Shown here: piece after piece, positions 36,706 through 47,624 of the stretch
How positions within the stretch are numbered: the stretch's first letter is position 1
How the letters are laid out: each line of letters starts with the position of its first letter
DNA from: Herbidospora solisilvae
GTDB taxonomy: Bacteria; Actinomycetota; Actinomycetes; Streptosporangiales; Streptosporangiaceae
DNA length: 64,000 nt
Assembly: GCF_009901565.1 (NCBI RefSeq)
Contig: NZ_WXEW01000006.1
Location: 1-64,000, forward strand
Direction: 5' to 3'
Position numbers and translations under genes: made by a program
Notes under the pieces: generated by a model
What the model saw: only the letters and a program-made list of their open reading frames with translations
Database searches by the model: none
What the model was told of the DNA's origin: nothing

Positions 36706-38133
36706 TCATTCGCCGATGTAGTGCATGACGTGCTTCACGCGGGTGTAGTCGTGCAGGCCGAAGACCGACAGGTCCTTGCCGTACCCGGAGTGCTTGAAGC
36801 CGCCGTGGGGCATCTCCGACACGAAGGGGATGTGGGTGTTGACCCACACGACCCCGAAGTCGAGCCGCTTCGACATGCGCATCGCGCGGCCGTGGTCGGA
36901 GGTCCAGACGGAGCCCGACAGGCCGTACTGCACGCCGTTGGCCTTGGCCAGGGCGTCGGCCTCGTCGGTGAAGGTCTGGACGGTGATGACCGGGCCGAAG
37001 ACCTCGGTCTGGATCATCTCGTCGTCCTGCTTCAGGCCGTCGACCACGGTCGGGGCGAAGAAGTAGCCCGCCTCGCCGACCCGCTCGCCGCCCGTGAGCA
37101 CGGTGGCGTGCTCGGGGAGGCGCTCGAAGAAGCCCTGCACCCGGGCGAGCTGGTTGGGGTTGTTGAGCGGGCCGTAGAAGGCGTCCTCGCCGGTGCCGGT
37201 GACGGTCGCGGCGGCGGCCTCCTTGAGGGCCTCGGCGAACTCGGCGTGGATCGACTCCTGGACGAGCACGCGGCAGGCCGCGGTGCAGTCCTGCCCGGCG
37301 TTGTAGAGGCCCGCGCCGGCGATGGCCTCGGCGGTGGCCTTGATGTCCTTGACGTCGTCGAAGACCACGACCGGGGCCTTGCCGCCCAGCTCCAGGTGGA
37401 CCCGCTTGAGGTCGTCGGCCGCGCTCTTGGCGACGGCCATGCCCGCGCCGACCGAGCCGGTGATGGCGACCATCGAGGCGGTCGGGTGGGAGACGACCAG
37501 CGAGCCGGTCTCGCGGTCGCCGGTGACGACGTTGAAGACGCCGGCCGGGAGCACGTCGCCGATGATCTCGGCGAGCTTGACGGTGGAGACCGGGGTGGTG
37601 TCCGACGGCTTCAGCACGATCGTGTTGCCCGCGGCCAGCGCCGGGGCGATCTTCCAGACGGCCATCATCATCGGGTAGTTCCACGGCGTGACCTGGCCGA
37701 TGACGCCGACCGGCTCGTGCCGGATGACCGAGGTGTGCTCGGCGAGGAACTCCCCGGCCGTCGGGCCCTCCAGCGTGCGCGCCGCGCCCGCGAAGAAGCG
37801 GAAGTGGTCGGCCGCGACCGGGGTCTCGTCCTCGCTCATGCGGGCGTAGGGCTTGCCGGTGTTGCGGCACTCGGCCTGGTTGATCTCGTCCGCGCGCGCC
37901 TCGATGGCGTCGGCTATCTTCAACAGCAGGTTCGCACGCTCACCCGGAGTCGTCTGTCCCCAGGTCTCGAACGCCGCCGCGGCGGCCTCGTAGGCCGCGT
38001 CGACGTCCTCCTGTCCGGACAGGGGGGCCTGCGCGTAGACCTCGCCGGTGCTCGGGTCGACCACGTCGGAGAAGCGCCCGCTCCGGGCGTCGACGAACTT
38101 CCCGTTGATGTAGTTCTGCAGGCGGGTGGTCAC
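36706..38133 (-). CDS. Aminoaldehyde dehydrogenase (gamma-aminobutyraldehyde dehydrogenase type)
   Basis: 475 residues of the ALDH superfamily. TPWNYPMMMAVWKIAPALAAGN is at about 149-170, the NAD contact ITGSVGAG at about 224-231, the general base in LELGGKAP (about 247-254) and the nucleophile cysteine in AGQDCTAACRV (about 278-288). The CTAACR sequence around the nucleophile matches GABA-aldehyde dehydrogenases. Its place beside a polyamine transporter and amine oxidase fits the putrescine-to-GABA route. GTG start with perfect AGGAGGT five bases upstream. Probably controlled by the divergent Lrp regulator. Confidence 0.9.
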   Translation of the reverse strand: MTTRLQNYINGKFVDARSGRFSDVVDPSTGEVYAQAPLSGQEDVDAAYEAAAAAFETWGQTTPGERANLLLKIADAIEARADEINQAECRNTGKPYARMSEDETPVAADHFRFFAGAARTLEGPTAGEFLAEHTSVIRHEPVGVIGQVTPWNYPMMMAVWKIAPALAAGNTIVLKPSDTTPVSTVKLAEIIGDVLPAGVFNVVTGDRETGSLVVSHPTASMVAITGSVGAGMAVAKSAADDLKRVHLELGGKAPVVVFDDVKDIKATAEAIAGAGLYNAGQDCTAACRVLVQESIHAEFAEALKEAAAATVTGTGEDAFYGPLNNPNQLARVQGFFERLPEHATVLTGGERVGEAGYFFAPTVVDGLKQDDEMIQTEVFGPVITVQTFTDEADALAKANGVQYGLSGSVWTSDHGRAMRMSKRLDFGVVWVNTHIPFVSEMPHGGFKHSGYGKDLSVFGLHDYTRVKHVMHYIGE

Positions 38134-38170
38134 TTCGACCTCCTGTGAAGGTGTTCAAAGTTGTCGCGAC

Positions 38171-38291
38171 TCTGACAGACATATCAGACAACGACAAGGG
38201 ATTTCGTAGCGAAAGATATCAAATTGCTACGGAATCGCTTGACAAGGGACGCTGAACTGACAACATGTCGCACCTAGGCGGCAACATGTCG
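38171..38291. promoter_or_regulatory. Shared control region of the Lrp regulator and polyamine genes
   Basis: The 182-base divergent gap holds several repeats. CAACATGTCG occurs twice in the same direction (38261-38270 and 38282-38291), 21 bases apart or two helical turns, as Lrp-type octamers prefer. CGTAGC/GCTACG form an inverted repeat (38205-38210 with 38226-38231) around GATATC, and TCTGA/TCAGA another at 38171-38188. TTGACA at 38239-38244 is a good -35 for the Lrp gene, so the first CAACATGTCG would overlap its -10. This suggests autorepression. Confidence 0.55.
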
Positions 38292-38315
38292 GAAACATGA
38301 AGGGCTTATGCGGGG

Positions 38316-38798
38316 ATGACCACGCCGAAGGTTCGGACCACCAGGAACGGCCCCGTGGTGCTCGACGAGATCTCCAAGCAGATCGTCGAGCAACTGCAGG
38401 CCGACGGCCGCAAACCGTACGCCGCCATCGGGAAGGCCGTCGGGCTCTCCGAGGCGGCCGTCCGCCAGCGCGTCCAGCGCCTGCTCGACGCCGGTGTCAT
38501 GCAGATCGTGGCGGTAACCGACCCGCTCACCCTGGGGTTCCCCCGGCAGGCCATGATCGGCATCAAGTGCGAAGGCGACCTGGAGGCCGTCGCCGACGAG
38601 CTCGGCTCGATCGAAGAGGTCGACTACGTCGTCCTGACGGCCGGCTCGCTCGACATCATGGTCGAGGTCGTGTGTGAGGGCGATCAACACCTCCTGGAAA
38701 TTCTTGGCAAAATCCGGGCGATCCCTGCGGTCAGGGCCACCGAGACCTTTGTCTACCTGAAGCTGCACAAACAAACGTACTCCTGGGGAACCCACTGA
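38316..38798 (+). CDS. Lrp/AsnC-family transcriptional regulator
   Basis: 160 residues. An N-terminal helix-turn-helix (about 17-60, VEQLQADGRKPYAAIGKAVGLSEAAVRQRVQRL) is joined to a RAM ligand-binding/oligomerisation domain (about 75-155), with GDLEAVADELGSIEEVDYVVLTAGSLDIMVEV. It is divergent from the polyamine catabolic cluster; regulators of this group often sense the amine or amino acid involved. Downstream, 32 bases on, is an NRAMP-like transporter gene that may share its transcript. Confidence 0.88.
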   Translation: MTTPKVRTTRNGPVVLDEISKQIVEQLQADGRKPYAAIGKAVGLSEAAVRQRVQRLLDAGVMQIVAVTDPLTLGFPRQAMIGIKCEGDLEAVADELGSIEEVDYVVLTAGSLDIMVEVVCEGDQHLLEILGKIRAIPAVRATETFVYLKLHKQTYSWGTH

Positions 38799-38830
38799 CC
38801 GCACCTTCCCGGCACGCCTGAAAGGCGTCT

Positions 38831-40240
38831 GTGCGGGTAGCGACGGCGGCCATGAGCAGCATGCCCGCGTTCAAGGTCGCGCAGTTACCCGAGCCCCAGC
38901 CGCTCCGCCGCGTCCTCGGTCCTGGAGTGATCGCGGCCGGGGTCGGGCTCGCCTCGGGTGAGTTCGTCATCTGGCCCTACATCTCCGCCAACGTCGGCCT
39001 GGTGTTCCTGTGGGCGGCCGTCGTCGGGGTGGTGGCGCAGTTCTTCCTGAACATGGAGATCGAGCGCTACACCCTGGCCACCGGGGAGACCGCGCTCACC
39101 GGGTTCTCGCGGCTGGGGCGCCACTGGGGGATCGTGTTCGCCCTGATGGCGCTGCTGGCCAACATCTGGCCGGGGTGGGCCACCTCCAGCGCCACCGTGT
39201 TCACCTACGCGGTCGGCCAGGGGAACGTCACGGTCATCGCGGTCATCGAGCTCGTGATCATCGGGATCGCGCTGACCCTCTCCCCCGTCGTCTACCGGAC
39301 CGTCGAGGCCACCCAGTTCGTCAAGGTCGCGGCCGTGCTCGTGTTCCTGGTCGTCGCGCTGTTCGTGGCGATCTCGGGAGAGGCGTACCGGGGACTGGGC
39401 GAGGCGGTGACGAGCATCGGGACGGTGCCCAGCCAGCTCGGCACGGCGCTGGTGCTGGGCGCGCTGGCCTTCGCGGGGGCGGGCGGCGGGCAGAACCTCG
39501 TGCAGAGCAACTGGGTCCGCGACAAGAACATGGGCATGGGCGCCCGGATCCCCCGGCTGGTCTCGCCGGTGACCGGAGAGGACCAGGCCGCGCCCGCCAC
39601 CGGCTACACCTTCGAGCCGACCGAGGAGAACCTGTCGCGGTGGCGGAGCTGGTGGAAGGTGGCCAACGCCGAGCAGCTCGTCTCGTTCGTCGCGATCACC
39701 ATCTTCACGATCTTCCTGATGTCGATGCTGGCCTACTCGACCGTCTTCGGCTCGGGCGCCACCAACGACATCACCTTCCTCAAGGCCGAGGGCGAGGTGC
39801 TGAACCAGCGGCTGAGCTGGTTCGGCACGTTCTTCTGGGCCATCGGCGCGTTGTCGCTGTTCGCCGCGTCGATGGGCATCTGCGACTACGTCGGGCGGAT
39901 GGTCGCCGACGTGGTGAAGACCGTCTACCTGCCCGCCTCGGCGCGGTGGACGGAGAGCCGGATCTACTCGCTCGTCGTCTGGTTCATGGTGATCTTCGGG
40001 ATCGTGATGCTGACCATCGGCTTCGACCAGCCGATCACGCTGCTGGTGATCTCCTCCAGCGTCGGCGGGATCATGATGTTCGTCTATTCGGCGCTGCTGG
40101 CCGTCCTCAACCGGAAGATGTTGCCCCAGGCGATCAGGATCCGCGGCTACCGCATGGTCGCGGTGCTGCTGGCCTTCGGTTTCTTCGGGTTCTTCTCGGT
40201 GCTCACGCTGATCGACCAGATCGGCAAGCTGACCGGCTGA
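38831..40240 (+). CDS. NRAMP-related transporter without the metal-binding motif
   Basis: 469 residues with about 11 helices and the overall NRAMP (LeuT-fold) pattern, including LGPGVIAAGVGLASGEFVIWPYI as helix 1. The metal-coordinating DPGN of helix 1 is replaced by ASGE and the helix-6 MPH-type motif by GGGQNLVQSN. It therefore probably does not carry divalent metals. Position after the Lrp regulator suggests an organic substrate. GTG 38831 has AAAGGCG upstream; ATGs at 38852 and 38861 are alternative starts. Confidence 0.75.
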   Translation: MRVATAAMSSMPAFKVAQLPEPQPLRRVLGPGVIAAGVGLASGEFVIWPYISANVGLVFLWAAVVGVVAQFFLNMEIERYTLATGETALTGFSRLGRHWGIVFALMALLANIWPGWATSSATVFTYAVGQGNVTVIAVIELVIIGIALTLSPVVYRTVEATQFVKVAAVLVFLVVALFVAISGEAYRGLGEAVTSIGTVPSQLGTALVLGALAFAGAGGGQNLVQSNWVRDKNMGMGARIPRLVSPVTGEDQAAPATGYTFEPTEENLSRWRSWWKVANAEQLVSFVAITIFTIFLMSMLAYSTVFGSGATNDITFLKAEGEVLNQRLSWFGTFFWAIGALSLFAASMGICDYVGRMVADVVKTVYLPASARWTESRIYSLVVWFMVIFGIVMLTIGFDQPITLLVISSSVGGIMMFVYSALLAVLNRKMLPQAIRIRGYRMVAVLLAFGFFGFFSVLTLIDQIGKLTG

Positions 40241-40268
40241 GGGCGGGCCCCTTCCCGGCGGCCCGCCC
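40241..40268. terminator. Bidirectional terminator
   Basis: GGGCGGGCC / GGCCCGCCC form a perfect 9-bp stem with a 10-base loop. It fills the gap between the converging transporter and metallopeptidase genes. Confidence 0.75.
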
Positions 40269-40277
40269 CCGTGCGCG

Positions 40278-41663
<1,386 letters not shown>

Positions 41664-41720
41664 GCCGCACATTATCGAGATGAATCCGGCAACGGACACA
41701 ATCAACCTAATATCGGTGAA

Positions 41721-42422
41721 GTGCGTGCGACGAACGTCTCCTTCCGTTACCGGCGAGGCGATCCCTGGGTGCTCTCCGACGCCTCCCTCGACCTCGCCCC
41801 CGGCTCGGTGGCCGAGATCACCGGGCCCAACGGCACCGGCAAGTCGACCCTCCTGCGACTGCTCGCGGGCCTGCTGCGGCCGGTCAGGGGCCGGATCGAG
41901 GAGCGTCCGGCGGTCATCGGCTACGCCCCCGAACGGTTCCCCTCGGCCCAGCCGTTCACCGTGGCGGCCTACCTGCGGCACATGGCGGCGGTCCGCCGGG
42001 TGGCCGTGCCCGAGGAGCTGACCGCGCGGCTCGGCATGGACCACCTGCTCGGCCAGAAGCTGCCCGACCTGTCGAAGGGCAGCGCCCACAAGGTCGGCCT
42101 CGCCCAGGCCCTCGCCGGGGAGCCGGGACTGCTGATCCTCGACGAGCCGTTCGCCGGGCTCGACGCGACGGCCCGAGCCGAACTGTCGGTGATCGTCGCC
42201 GAGGTCGCCGCGCGTGGCGGCATCGTCGTCGCCAGCGACCACCAGGGCGACCTCCGGTCGGTGCCGGGCGTGACCCGTTACGAGGTGCGCGACGGGAAGA
42301 TCGCCGAAGCCGTTCCGATCGTCGTGGACGATCCCCTGACCACCCTGACGATCAAGCTGCCGCAGTCGAAGGCGGACGCGCTGGCGGCCCGGCTGCGGGC
42401 GGAAGGCCACGAGGTCTCATGA
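41721..42422 (+). CDS. ABC transporter ATP-binding protein
   Basis: 233 residues. Walker A is GPNGTGKST (about 34-42) and Walker B LLILDEPF (about 134-141). The signature LSKGSAHKV (about 113-121) is a variant of LSGGQ. There is a short C-terminal extension of about 45 residues. It is divergent from the metallopeptidase gene and overlaps the permease gene by ATGA. Substrate unknown. Confidence 0.88.
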   Translation: MRATNVSFRYRRGDPWVLSDASLDLAPGSVAEITGPNGTGKSTLLRLLAGLLRPVRGRIEERPAVIGYAPERFPSAQPFTVAAYLRHMAAVRRVAVPEELTARLGMDHLLGQKLPDLSKGSAHKVGLAQALAGEPGLLILDEPFAGLDATARAELSVIVAEVAARGGIVVASDHQGDLRSVPGVTRYEVRDGKIAEAVPIVVDDPLTTLTIKLPQSKADALAARLRAEGHEVS

Positions 42423-43084
42423 TTCCCCTGGTCACGTTCCGGCTCTCGGGCTATGTCCGGTCGCACCGGATCTTCCAGCCCGTGCTCGGGTTGCTCGCCG
42501 TGCTGTCGATCATCTACGCCACCGGGGTGCCCGCCGGCGGCGAACTCCCCAGCTACTCCGACTCGGCCGGCATCCTGATGCTGGTCTTCGCGTGGGCGGC
42601 CCGGGGCCTGCTCGACAACGAGCCCGACGAACAGCGCCTCATCGCGATCACCGCCGTGGGCCGCCGCCGCGAACTCGTGGCCGGGCTGCTCGCGGCGCTG
42701 CTGCTGACCGGCGCGCTGGCACTGGTCGCCGTGGTGTTCCCGCTGTTCGTGGGCTTCGCCGAGACGCCCGGCGGGGCCGACCTCGGCTACGGCGCCGGGC
42801 TGCACCTGCTGGCCGTGCTGGCCGGGACCGCTCTGGGCGCGCTGACGAGCCGCCCGGTGCTGGCCTCCCCCGCCGCCTCGGCCGCCGTGCTGGTCGGCGG
42901 CTACATGGCGATCCTGCTGCTCAGCTCGGCCGGCCCGTGGGCGTCGGTGCCGGTCCTCGACTGGATGAACGCCGCCCACCACCACGAACTGCCCGACCGG
43001 CTGGGGGTCATCGTGGCCTCGGCGCTGGCCTGGAGCGCGGCCGGGCTGGCCGGTTACGCGGCGGTGCGCCGGGTCAGGGGTTAG
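42419..43084 (+). CDS. ABC exporter membrane subunit
   Basis: 221 residues with about six hydrophobic segments. The first cytoplasmic end ([20 protein letters not shown]) resembles ABC-2 permeases, although the protein is short. [34 protein letters not shown] is the probable coupling loop and third helix. It works with the ATPase encoded immediately upstream. Its last 11 bases overlap the 3' end of the convergent rlmN. Confidence 0.75.
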   Translation: MIPLVTFRLSGYVRSHRIFQPVLGLLAVLSIIYATGVPAGGELPSYSDSAGILMLVFAWAARGLLDNEPDEQRLIAITAVGRRRELVAGLLAALLLTGALALVAVVFPLFVGFAETPGGADLGYGAGLHLLAVLAGTALGALTSRPVLASPAASAAVLVGGYMAILLLSSAGPWASVPVLDWMNAAHHHELPDRLGVIVASALAWSAAGLAGYAAVRRVRG

Positions 43085-44186
43085 CCGCGGCGAGCTGGCC
43101 GCAGGCGCCGTCGATCTCACGTCCCCGGGTGTCGCGGACCGTCACCGCGACCCCGTGGGACTCCAGCCGCCGGACGAAGGCCCGTTCGTCCTCCGGCCGG
43201 GAGGCCGTCCACTTCGAGCCCGGGGTCGGGTTGAGCGGGATCAGGTTGACGTGGACGAGCTTGCCCTTGAGCAGCTTCCCGAGCAGGTCGGCCCGCCACT
43301 CCTGGTCGTTGACGTCCTTGATGAGGGCGTACTCGATCGAGACCCGGCGCTTGGTCTTGGCGGCGTAGTCCCAGGCCGCGCCGAGGACCTCGGCCACCTT
43401 CCAGCGCGTGTTGATCGGGACCAGCGTGTCGCGCAGCTCGTCGTCGGGGGCGTGGAGCGAGACGGCCAGCGTCACCGGCAGGCCCTCGTTCGACAACTTC
43501 TCGATCGCCGGGACGAGGCCGACCGTGGAGACGGTCACGCCGCGCGCGGAGATGCCCAGGCCCTCGGGCGACGGGTCGACCATACGGTGGACCGCGCCGA
43601 TCACGGCCTTGTAGTTGGCCATGGGCTCGCCCATGCCCATGAAGACGATGTTGCTGACCCGGCCGGGCCCGCCCGGCACCTCGCCCCTGGCCAGCGCCCG
43701 CTGCCCGGCGACGACCTGCTCGACGATCTCGGCGGTCGACATGTTGCGGGTCAGCCCGGCCTGGCCGGTCGCGCAGAACGGGCAGTTCATGCCACAGCCG
43801 GCCTGCGAGGAGACGCACATCGTGACCCGGTCGGGGTAGCGCATCATGACCGACTCGACCAGGGAGCCGTCGAACAGCTTCCAGAGGGTCTTGCGGGTCA
43901 TGCCGTCGTCGCAGGTGATCTCACGGACCGAGGTCAGCAGCGACGGCAGCAGCTGGCCGAGCGTCTCGCGGGAGGCGGCCGGAAGGTCGGTCATGTCATC
44001 CGGCGACTCGGTCAGCTTGGCGAAGTAGTGGCGCGAGAGCTGGTCGGCCCGGAACGGCTTCTCACCGAGTTCCGCGACGGCGGCACGGCGCTCGGCCATG
44101 GTCAGGTCGGCCAGATGGCGCTGCGGCTTCGCCCGTCGCGGTGCGACGAACGTGAGCTGACCGGCCTTGGGGGCGGCCTCGGACAT
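43074..44186 (-). CDS. rlmN: Dual-specificity 23S rRNA/tRNA adenine-C2 methyltransferase RlmN
   Basis: 370 residues of radical-SAM type. The cluster cysteines are in [11 protein letters not shown] (C131, C135, C138). GMGEPMANY and [11 protein letters not shown] are SAM contacts, and the C-terminal DGACGQL supplies the second methylated cysteine (C362). It methylates A2503 of 23S rRNA and A37 of some tRNAs. It is the last gene of the conserved minus-strand block, downstream of cdsA but separated from it by a plus-strand gene. Confidence 0.95.
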   Translation of the reverse strand: MSEAAPKAGQLTFVAPRRAKPQRHLADLTMAERRAAVAELGEKPFRADQLSRHYFAKLTESPDDMTDLPAASRETLGQLLPSLLTSVREITCDDGMTRKTLWKLFDGSLVESVMMRYPDRVTMCVSSQAGCGMNCPFCATGQAGLTRNMSTAEIVEQVVAGQRALARGEVPGGPGRVSNIVFMGMGEPMANYKAVIGAVHRMVDPSPEGLGISARGVTVSTVGLVPAIEKLSNEGLPVTLAVSLHAPDDELRDTLVPINTRWKVAEVLGAAWDYAAKTKRRVSIEYALIKDVNDQEWRADLLGKLLKGKLVHVNLIPLNPTPGSKWTASRPEDERAFVRRLESHGVAVTVRDTRGREIDGACGQLAAANP

Positions 44187-44270
44187 AACGAACCCTCACG
44201 ATCTCAAAACGACGACTGCTCTTACGGCCGGGCGGCACCGGGCTTAGAGTCCTGATCTGGGAGGTGAGGC

Positions 44271-45305
44271 GTGGACAGCACCATCGTGCTCACCAGCACC
44301 AATCCCTACGGGAGCCGCGTCCTTACCGTCGAGCGCGATCAGGTGTCCTCGGTAGCTTACCTGCGCGACCCGGCCGGATCCGTCCGTGGAGCCGTCTGGC
44401 TCGGCAACCACGTGACGGCCCCGATGTCACTCGACCTCGCCCGTCTCAACACCGGCCGCCCCCCGGTCATGCCCAGAGCGGGCACCCGCCGCCCTTTCGG
44501 CACCGCCCACCTCGACGCGGCCCGGCTGCGCGTGTTGTGGTTCGAGGAGGGCGACGGCGTCGCCCTCTACGACGACGAGGGCCTGCTGGCCGTCATCCCC
44601 GGCTGGGCCGATCTGGAACGCGGCATGCCCGGCTACGCGCGCGACGCGGTCGGCGAGTGGCCGTTCGCCTGGGCGTTGTCGGAGGCGCTCGAAGGCCTGA
44701 GCCCCCGGGTCGCCAAGGCCGAGGCCTACTGGCAGTGGCGGGCCGGCGAGGCGTCGTGGGCGTCGTTCCAGCAGTTCGTCATGGGCCACCTCGACGGGCG
44801 GCTGGGCCCTCCGGGCCGGTTCTGGGACGCGAGCGGCGGCCGGTTGCCCGCCCTCGGGGTCACCGAGCGCCCGCCCGCCTACGGCCGCGACTTCACGGTC
44901 CTGTCGACGGTCGGGATGAGTTGCCAGCGCATGCCCTCGGCCGAGCTCTACGACACCCCGACCCGCGTCGAACTCGCCGTCGCCACCCGGGGCGACCCCC
45001 GGTCGGCGGCCCGGTTGTTCCTCTGGCTGGGCCAGTATCCGTGGCGCTCGGTCACCTGGCTCGGCGACGGCCACACGGCCCGCTGGTATCACCAGCCCGG
45101 CACCTTCCCGATACCCGGCGGCTACGAAGGTGTGATGATGCTGGCGGCGCCGCACGGCCTGCCCGACCTGTCGGGGTTCCAGGTCGCCGGAGACGTGGTG
45201 CGGTGGCTCTGGCTGGTCCCGGTGACCGACGGCGAGCTCAAGGTCGCCGCCGAGCGCGGCCACGACGTCATCGCGGCGCGGCTGAGCGCCGCTCACCGCA
45301 TCTAG
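44271..45305 (+). CDS. Suppressor-of-fused (SUFU) domain protein
   Basis: 344 residues, soluble. The N-terminal half (about 1-165) has no named family. The C-terminal half (about 185-344) has the SUFU-like pattern FTVLSTVGMSCQRMP, RVELAVATRG, LFLWLGQYPW and GVMMLAAPHGLPDL, ending VVRWLWLVPVTDGEL. Bacterial SUFU domains are frequent immunity proteins of polymorphic toxin systems, but no toxin gene is adjacent. GTG start with GGGAGGTGAGG upstream. Inserted between the rlmN and cdsA genes on the opposite strand. Confidence 0.75.
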   Translation: MDSTIVLTSTNPYGSRVLTVERDQVSSVAYLRDPAGSVRGAVWLGNHVTAPMSLDLARLNTGRPPVMPRAGTRRPFGTAHLDAARLRVLWFEEGDGVALYDDEGLLAVIPGWADLERGMPGYARDAVGEWPFAWALSEALEGLSPRVAKAEAYWQWRAGEASWASFQQFVMGHLDGRLGPPGRFWDASGGRLPALGVTERPPAYGRDFTVLSTVGMSCQRMPSAELYDTPTRVELAVATRGDPRSAARLFLWLGQYPWRSVTWLGDGHTARWYHQPGTFPIPGGYEGVMMLAAPHGLPDLSGFQVAGDVVRWLWLVPVTDGELKVAAERGHDVIAARLSAAHRI

Positions 45306-46135
45306 CGGACGAAGGCCGCCAGCAGCAGCCAGCAGGGCACCAGCGTGAACAGCAGGGAGTCGATGCGGTCCATCATGCCGCCGTGGCCCGGCAGCACCGA
45401 GCCCATGTCCTTGACGCCGAGGTCGCGCTTGATGACGGACTCGATCAGGTCGCCCACCGTGGCGCAGATCACGACCACGGCGCCGAGCAGCGCGCCCTGC
45501 CAGATCTGACCCTTCAGCAACCAGGCGACCAGCCAGCCGCCGACCGCGACGCAGGCGATGGCCGAACCGGCGAAGCCCTCCCAGGTCTTCTTCGGGCTGA
45601 TGATCGACATCTTGTGGCGGCCGAAGAGGACCCCGGCGGCGTACCCGCCGATGTCGGAGGAGGCCGTCACGGCCACGAAGATGAGCGCCCGGTTGGCGCC
45701 GTCGGGCGGCGCCAGCAGCAGGCCGACGAACCCGGCGAACAGCGCCGGGTAGACCGCCATGAACACCGTCGCCGTGGCGTCGCGGACGAACCCGTCGGAC
45801 CCCTGGAACAGCCGCCACCCCAGCACGCCCATGACGGTGATCGCGAAGATGCCGAGGAACACCCCCGGCCCGAAGTAGTAGGCACCGGACACCATCGCCG
45901 CCATGCCCGCCAGCACGGGGACCAGCGGCACGTGGATGTCGCGGGTGGCCAGCCCCTTCACCAGCTCGTGCATCCCCACGCCGACGGCGGCGATGACGAC
46001 CACGAGGAACGCGGGCTTGTACAGGTAGAGCGATCCGAGGATCACCGCCGCCAGCCCGAGCGCGGACGCGATCGCCGCCGGCAGGTTCCGGCCGGTACGG
46101 CTCCCGCCCGCCGGGGGTGACACCGTTCCGTCCAA
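45302..46135 (-). CDS. cdsA: Phosphatidate cytidylyltransferase CdsA
   Basis: 277 residues with eight or nine helices. The family signature is complete near the C-terminus: SVIKRDLGVKDMGSVLPGHG, with GGMMDRIDS following. It converts phosphatidic acid and CTP to CDP-diacylglycerol for phospholipid synthesis. The start appears to be TTG at 46135 with AGGA five bases upstream; a GTG four codons later is an alternative. A strong hairpin separates it from frr. Confidence 0.93.
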   Translation of the reverse strand: MDGTVSPPAGGSRTGRNLPAAIASALGLAAVILGSLYLYKPAFLVVVIAAVGVGMHELVKGLATRDIHVPLVPVLAGMAAMVSGAYYFGPGVFLGIFAITVMGVLGWRLFQGSDGFVRDATATVFMAVYPALFAGFVGLLLAPPDGANRALIFVAVTASSDIGGYAAGVLFGRHKMSIISPKKTWEGFAGSAIACVAVGGWLVAWLLKGQIWQGALLGAVVVICATVGDLIESVIKRDLGVKDMGSVLPGHGGMMDRIDSLLFTLVPCWLLLAAFVR

Positions 46136-46158
46136 GATGTCCTACTCCCTACATGCGC

Positions 46159-46198
46159 GCGATCCCTGCCCCTTGCGTCATCGGGGCAAGGATCGCGA
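46159..46198 (-). terminator. Terminator between frr and cdsA
   Basis: CGCGATCC and TGCCCC pair with GGGGCA and GGATCGCG (8 and 6 bp separated by one mismatch) around a 10-base loop. It lies 10 bases past the frr stop. Confidence 0.75.
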
Positions 46199-46207
46199 TG
46201 GTGCTCG

Positions 46208-46765
46208 TCAGACTTCGAGCAGCTCGGCTTCCTTGTGCTTGAGCAGCTCGTCGATCTTGGCGACGTGCTTCTGGGTCAGGTCGTCGAGCTCCTTCACCGC
46301 GCGGTGGACCTCGTCTTCGCCCGCCTCGCTGTCCTTGACGAGCTTGTCGAGCACTTCCTTGGCGTGGCGCCGGATGTTCCGGATGGACACGCGGCTGTTC
46401 TCGGCCTTGGTTCGGGCGATCTTGATGTATTCCTTGCGGCGCTCACCCGAGAGCTCGGGGAACACCACGCGGATGACGTTGCCGTCGTTGCCGGGGTTGA
46501 CGCCCAGGTCGCTGTCGCGGATCGCCTTCTCGATGGCGCTCATCGAGCCCTTGTCGTAGGGCTGCACCAGCACCATGCGCGCCTCGGGGACGTGGAAGGA
46601 GGCGAGCTGCTGGACCGGGGTCAGCGACCCGTAGTAGTCAACATTGATCTTGTTGAACATCGCGGGGGTGACCCGGCCGGTGCGGATGGCCGCGAAGTCC
46701 TCCTTCGCGACGGTCACCGCCTTGTCCATCTTCTCTTCGGCCTCGAAGAGGGTTTCCTCGATCAC
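46208..46765 (-). CDS. frr: Ribosome recycling factor
   Basis: 185 residues, the standard length. Diagnostic segments include [54 protein letters not shown] and the C-terminal [15 protein letters not shown]-like helix. With EF-G it splits post-termination ribosomes. GTG start with GGGAG six bases upstream; it begins 10 bases after pyrH. Confidence 0.96.
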   Translation of the reverse strand: MIEETLFEAEEKMDKAVTVAKEDFAAIRTGRVTPAMFNKINVDYYGSLTPVQQLASFHVPEARMVLVQPYDKGSMSAIEKAIRDSDLGVNPGNDGNVIRVVFPELSGERRKEYIKIARTKAENSRVSIRNIRRHAKEVLDKLVKDSEAGEDEVHRAVKELDDLTQKHVAKIDELLKHKEAELLEV

Positions 46766-46775
46766 TGTTGGCTCC

Positions 46776-47543
46776 CTATTTCCCTGCCGGACTCACCAGC
46801 GTGCCGATCTTCTCTCCGCGGACCGCCCGCAGGATGTTGCCTTCGCCCATCAGCTCGAACACCACGATGGGCAGGCCGTTGTCCTTGCACAGGCTGATGG
46901 CCGTGGCGTCCATCACCGCGAGGTCACGTGTGAGGACCTCGCCGTATTCGAGCCGGTCGAACCGGACCGCGTCGGGGTTCTTCCGGGGGTCGGCGTCGTA
47001 GACGCCGTCGACCTGGGTGCCCTTGAGCAGGGCCTCCGCGCCGATCTCCAGCGCGCGCTGGGCGGCGCAGGTGTCGGTGGAGAAGAAGGGCGAGCCCAGC
47101 CCGGCCCCGAAGATGACCACGCGGCCCTTCTCCAGGTGGCGGATCGCCCGGCGGGGCAGGAACGGCTCGGCGACCTGCTGCATCGTGATGGCGGTCTGCA
47201 CGCGCGTTTCCACGCCGCGCTTCTCCAGGAAGTCCTGCAGCGCGAGACAGTTGATGACGGTGCCCAGCATGCCCATGTAGTCGGCGCGGGCCCGGTCCAT
47301 GCCGCGCTCGGACAACGCGGCGCCCCGGAACATGTTGCCGCCGCCGACGACCACCGAGACCTGGACGCCGTCACGGACCGCCTCCGCGATCGAGTCGGCG
47401 ATCTTGGCCACGACTACCGGGTCGATGCCGAGGGAATCCCCGCCGGCGAACGCCTCGCCGGAAAGCTTCAGCATGACCCGCTTCCAGCGCAGCGGCCCGT
47501 CATACGACGAAGCCGCCGGGGCGGGTTCGGTGTTCTCCTGCAC
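46776..47543 (-). CDS. pyrH: UMP kinase
   Basis: 255 residues from the preferred start. The kinase core begins [23 protein letters not shown] and [18 protein letters not shown] are typical, as are [16 protein letters not shown] and the acidic ATP/UMP residues near the end. It phosphorylates UMP for pyrimidine nucleotide synthesis. The GTG at 47543 has AGGAGG five bases before it. The longer form starting at ATG 47591 has its start codon inside the loop of a 10-bp hairpin and no ribosome-binding site, so it is less likely. An N-terminal extension is normal in actinomycetes. Confidence 0.9.
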   Translation of the reverse strand: MQENTEPAPAASSYDGPLRWKRVMLKLSGEAFAGGDSLGIDPVVVAKIADSIAEAVRDGVQVSVVVGGGNMFRGAALSERGMDRARADYMGMLGTVINCLALQDFLEKRGVETRVQTAITMQQVAEPFLPRRAIRHLEKGRVVIFGAGLGSPFFSTDTCAAQRALEIGAEALLKGTQVDGVYDADPRKNPDAVRFDRLEYGEVLTRDLAVMDATAISLCKDNGLPIVVFELMGEGNILRAVRGEKIGTLVSPAGK

Positions 47544-47578
47544 GGCGGCGGCCTCCTCAGTGGATTTCGGGCTGAACA

Positions 47579-47606
47579 GGTCGTCCCGCATGATTACGGG
47601 ACGACC
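47579..47606 (-). terminator. Hairpin between tsf and pyrH
   Basis: GGTCGTCCCG / CGGGACGACC form a perfect 10-bp stem with an 8-base loop, starting 19 bases past the tsf stop. It probably attenuates transcription from tsf into pyrH. Its loop contains an ATG in frame with pyrH. Confidence 0.65.
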
Positions 47607-47624
47607 TCGGGTGACAGCCCCAGA

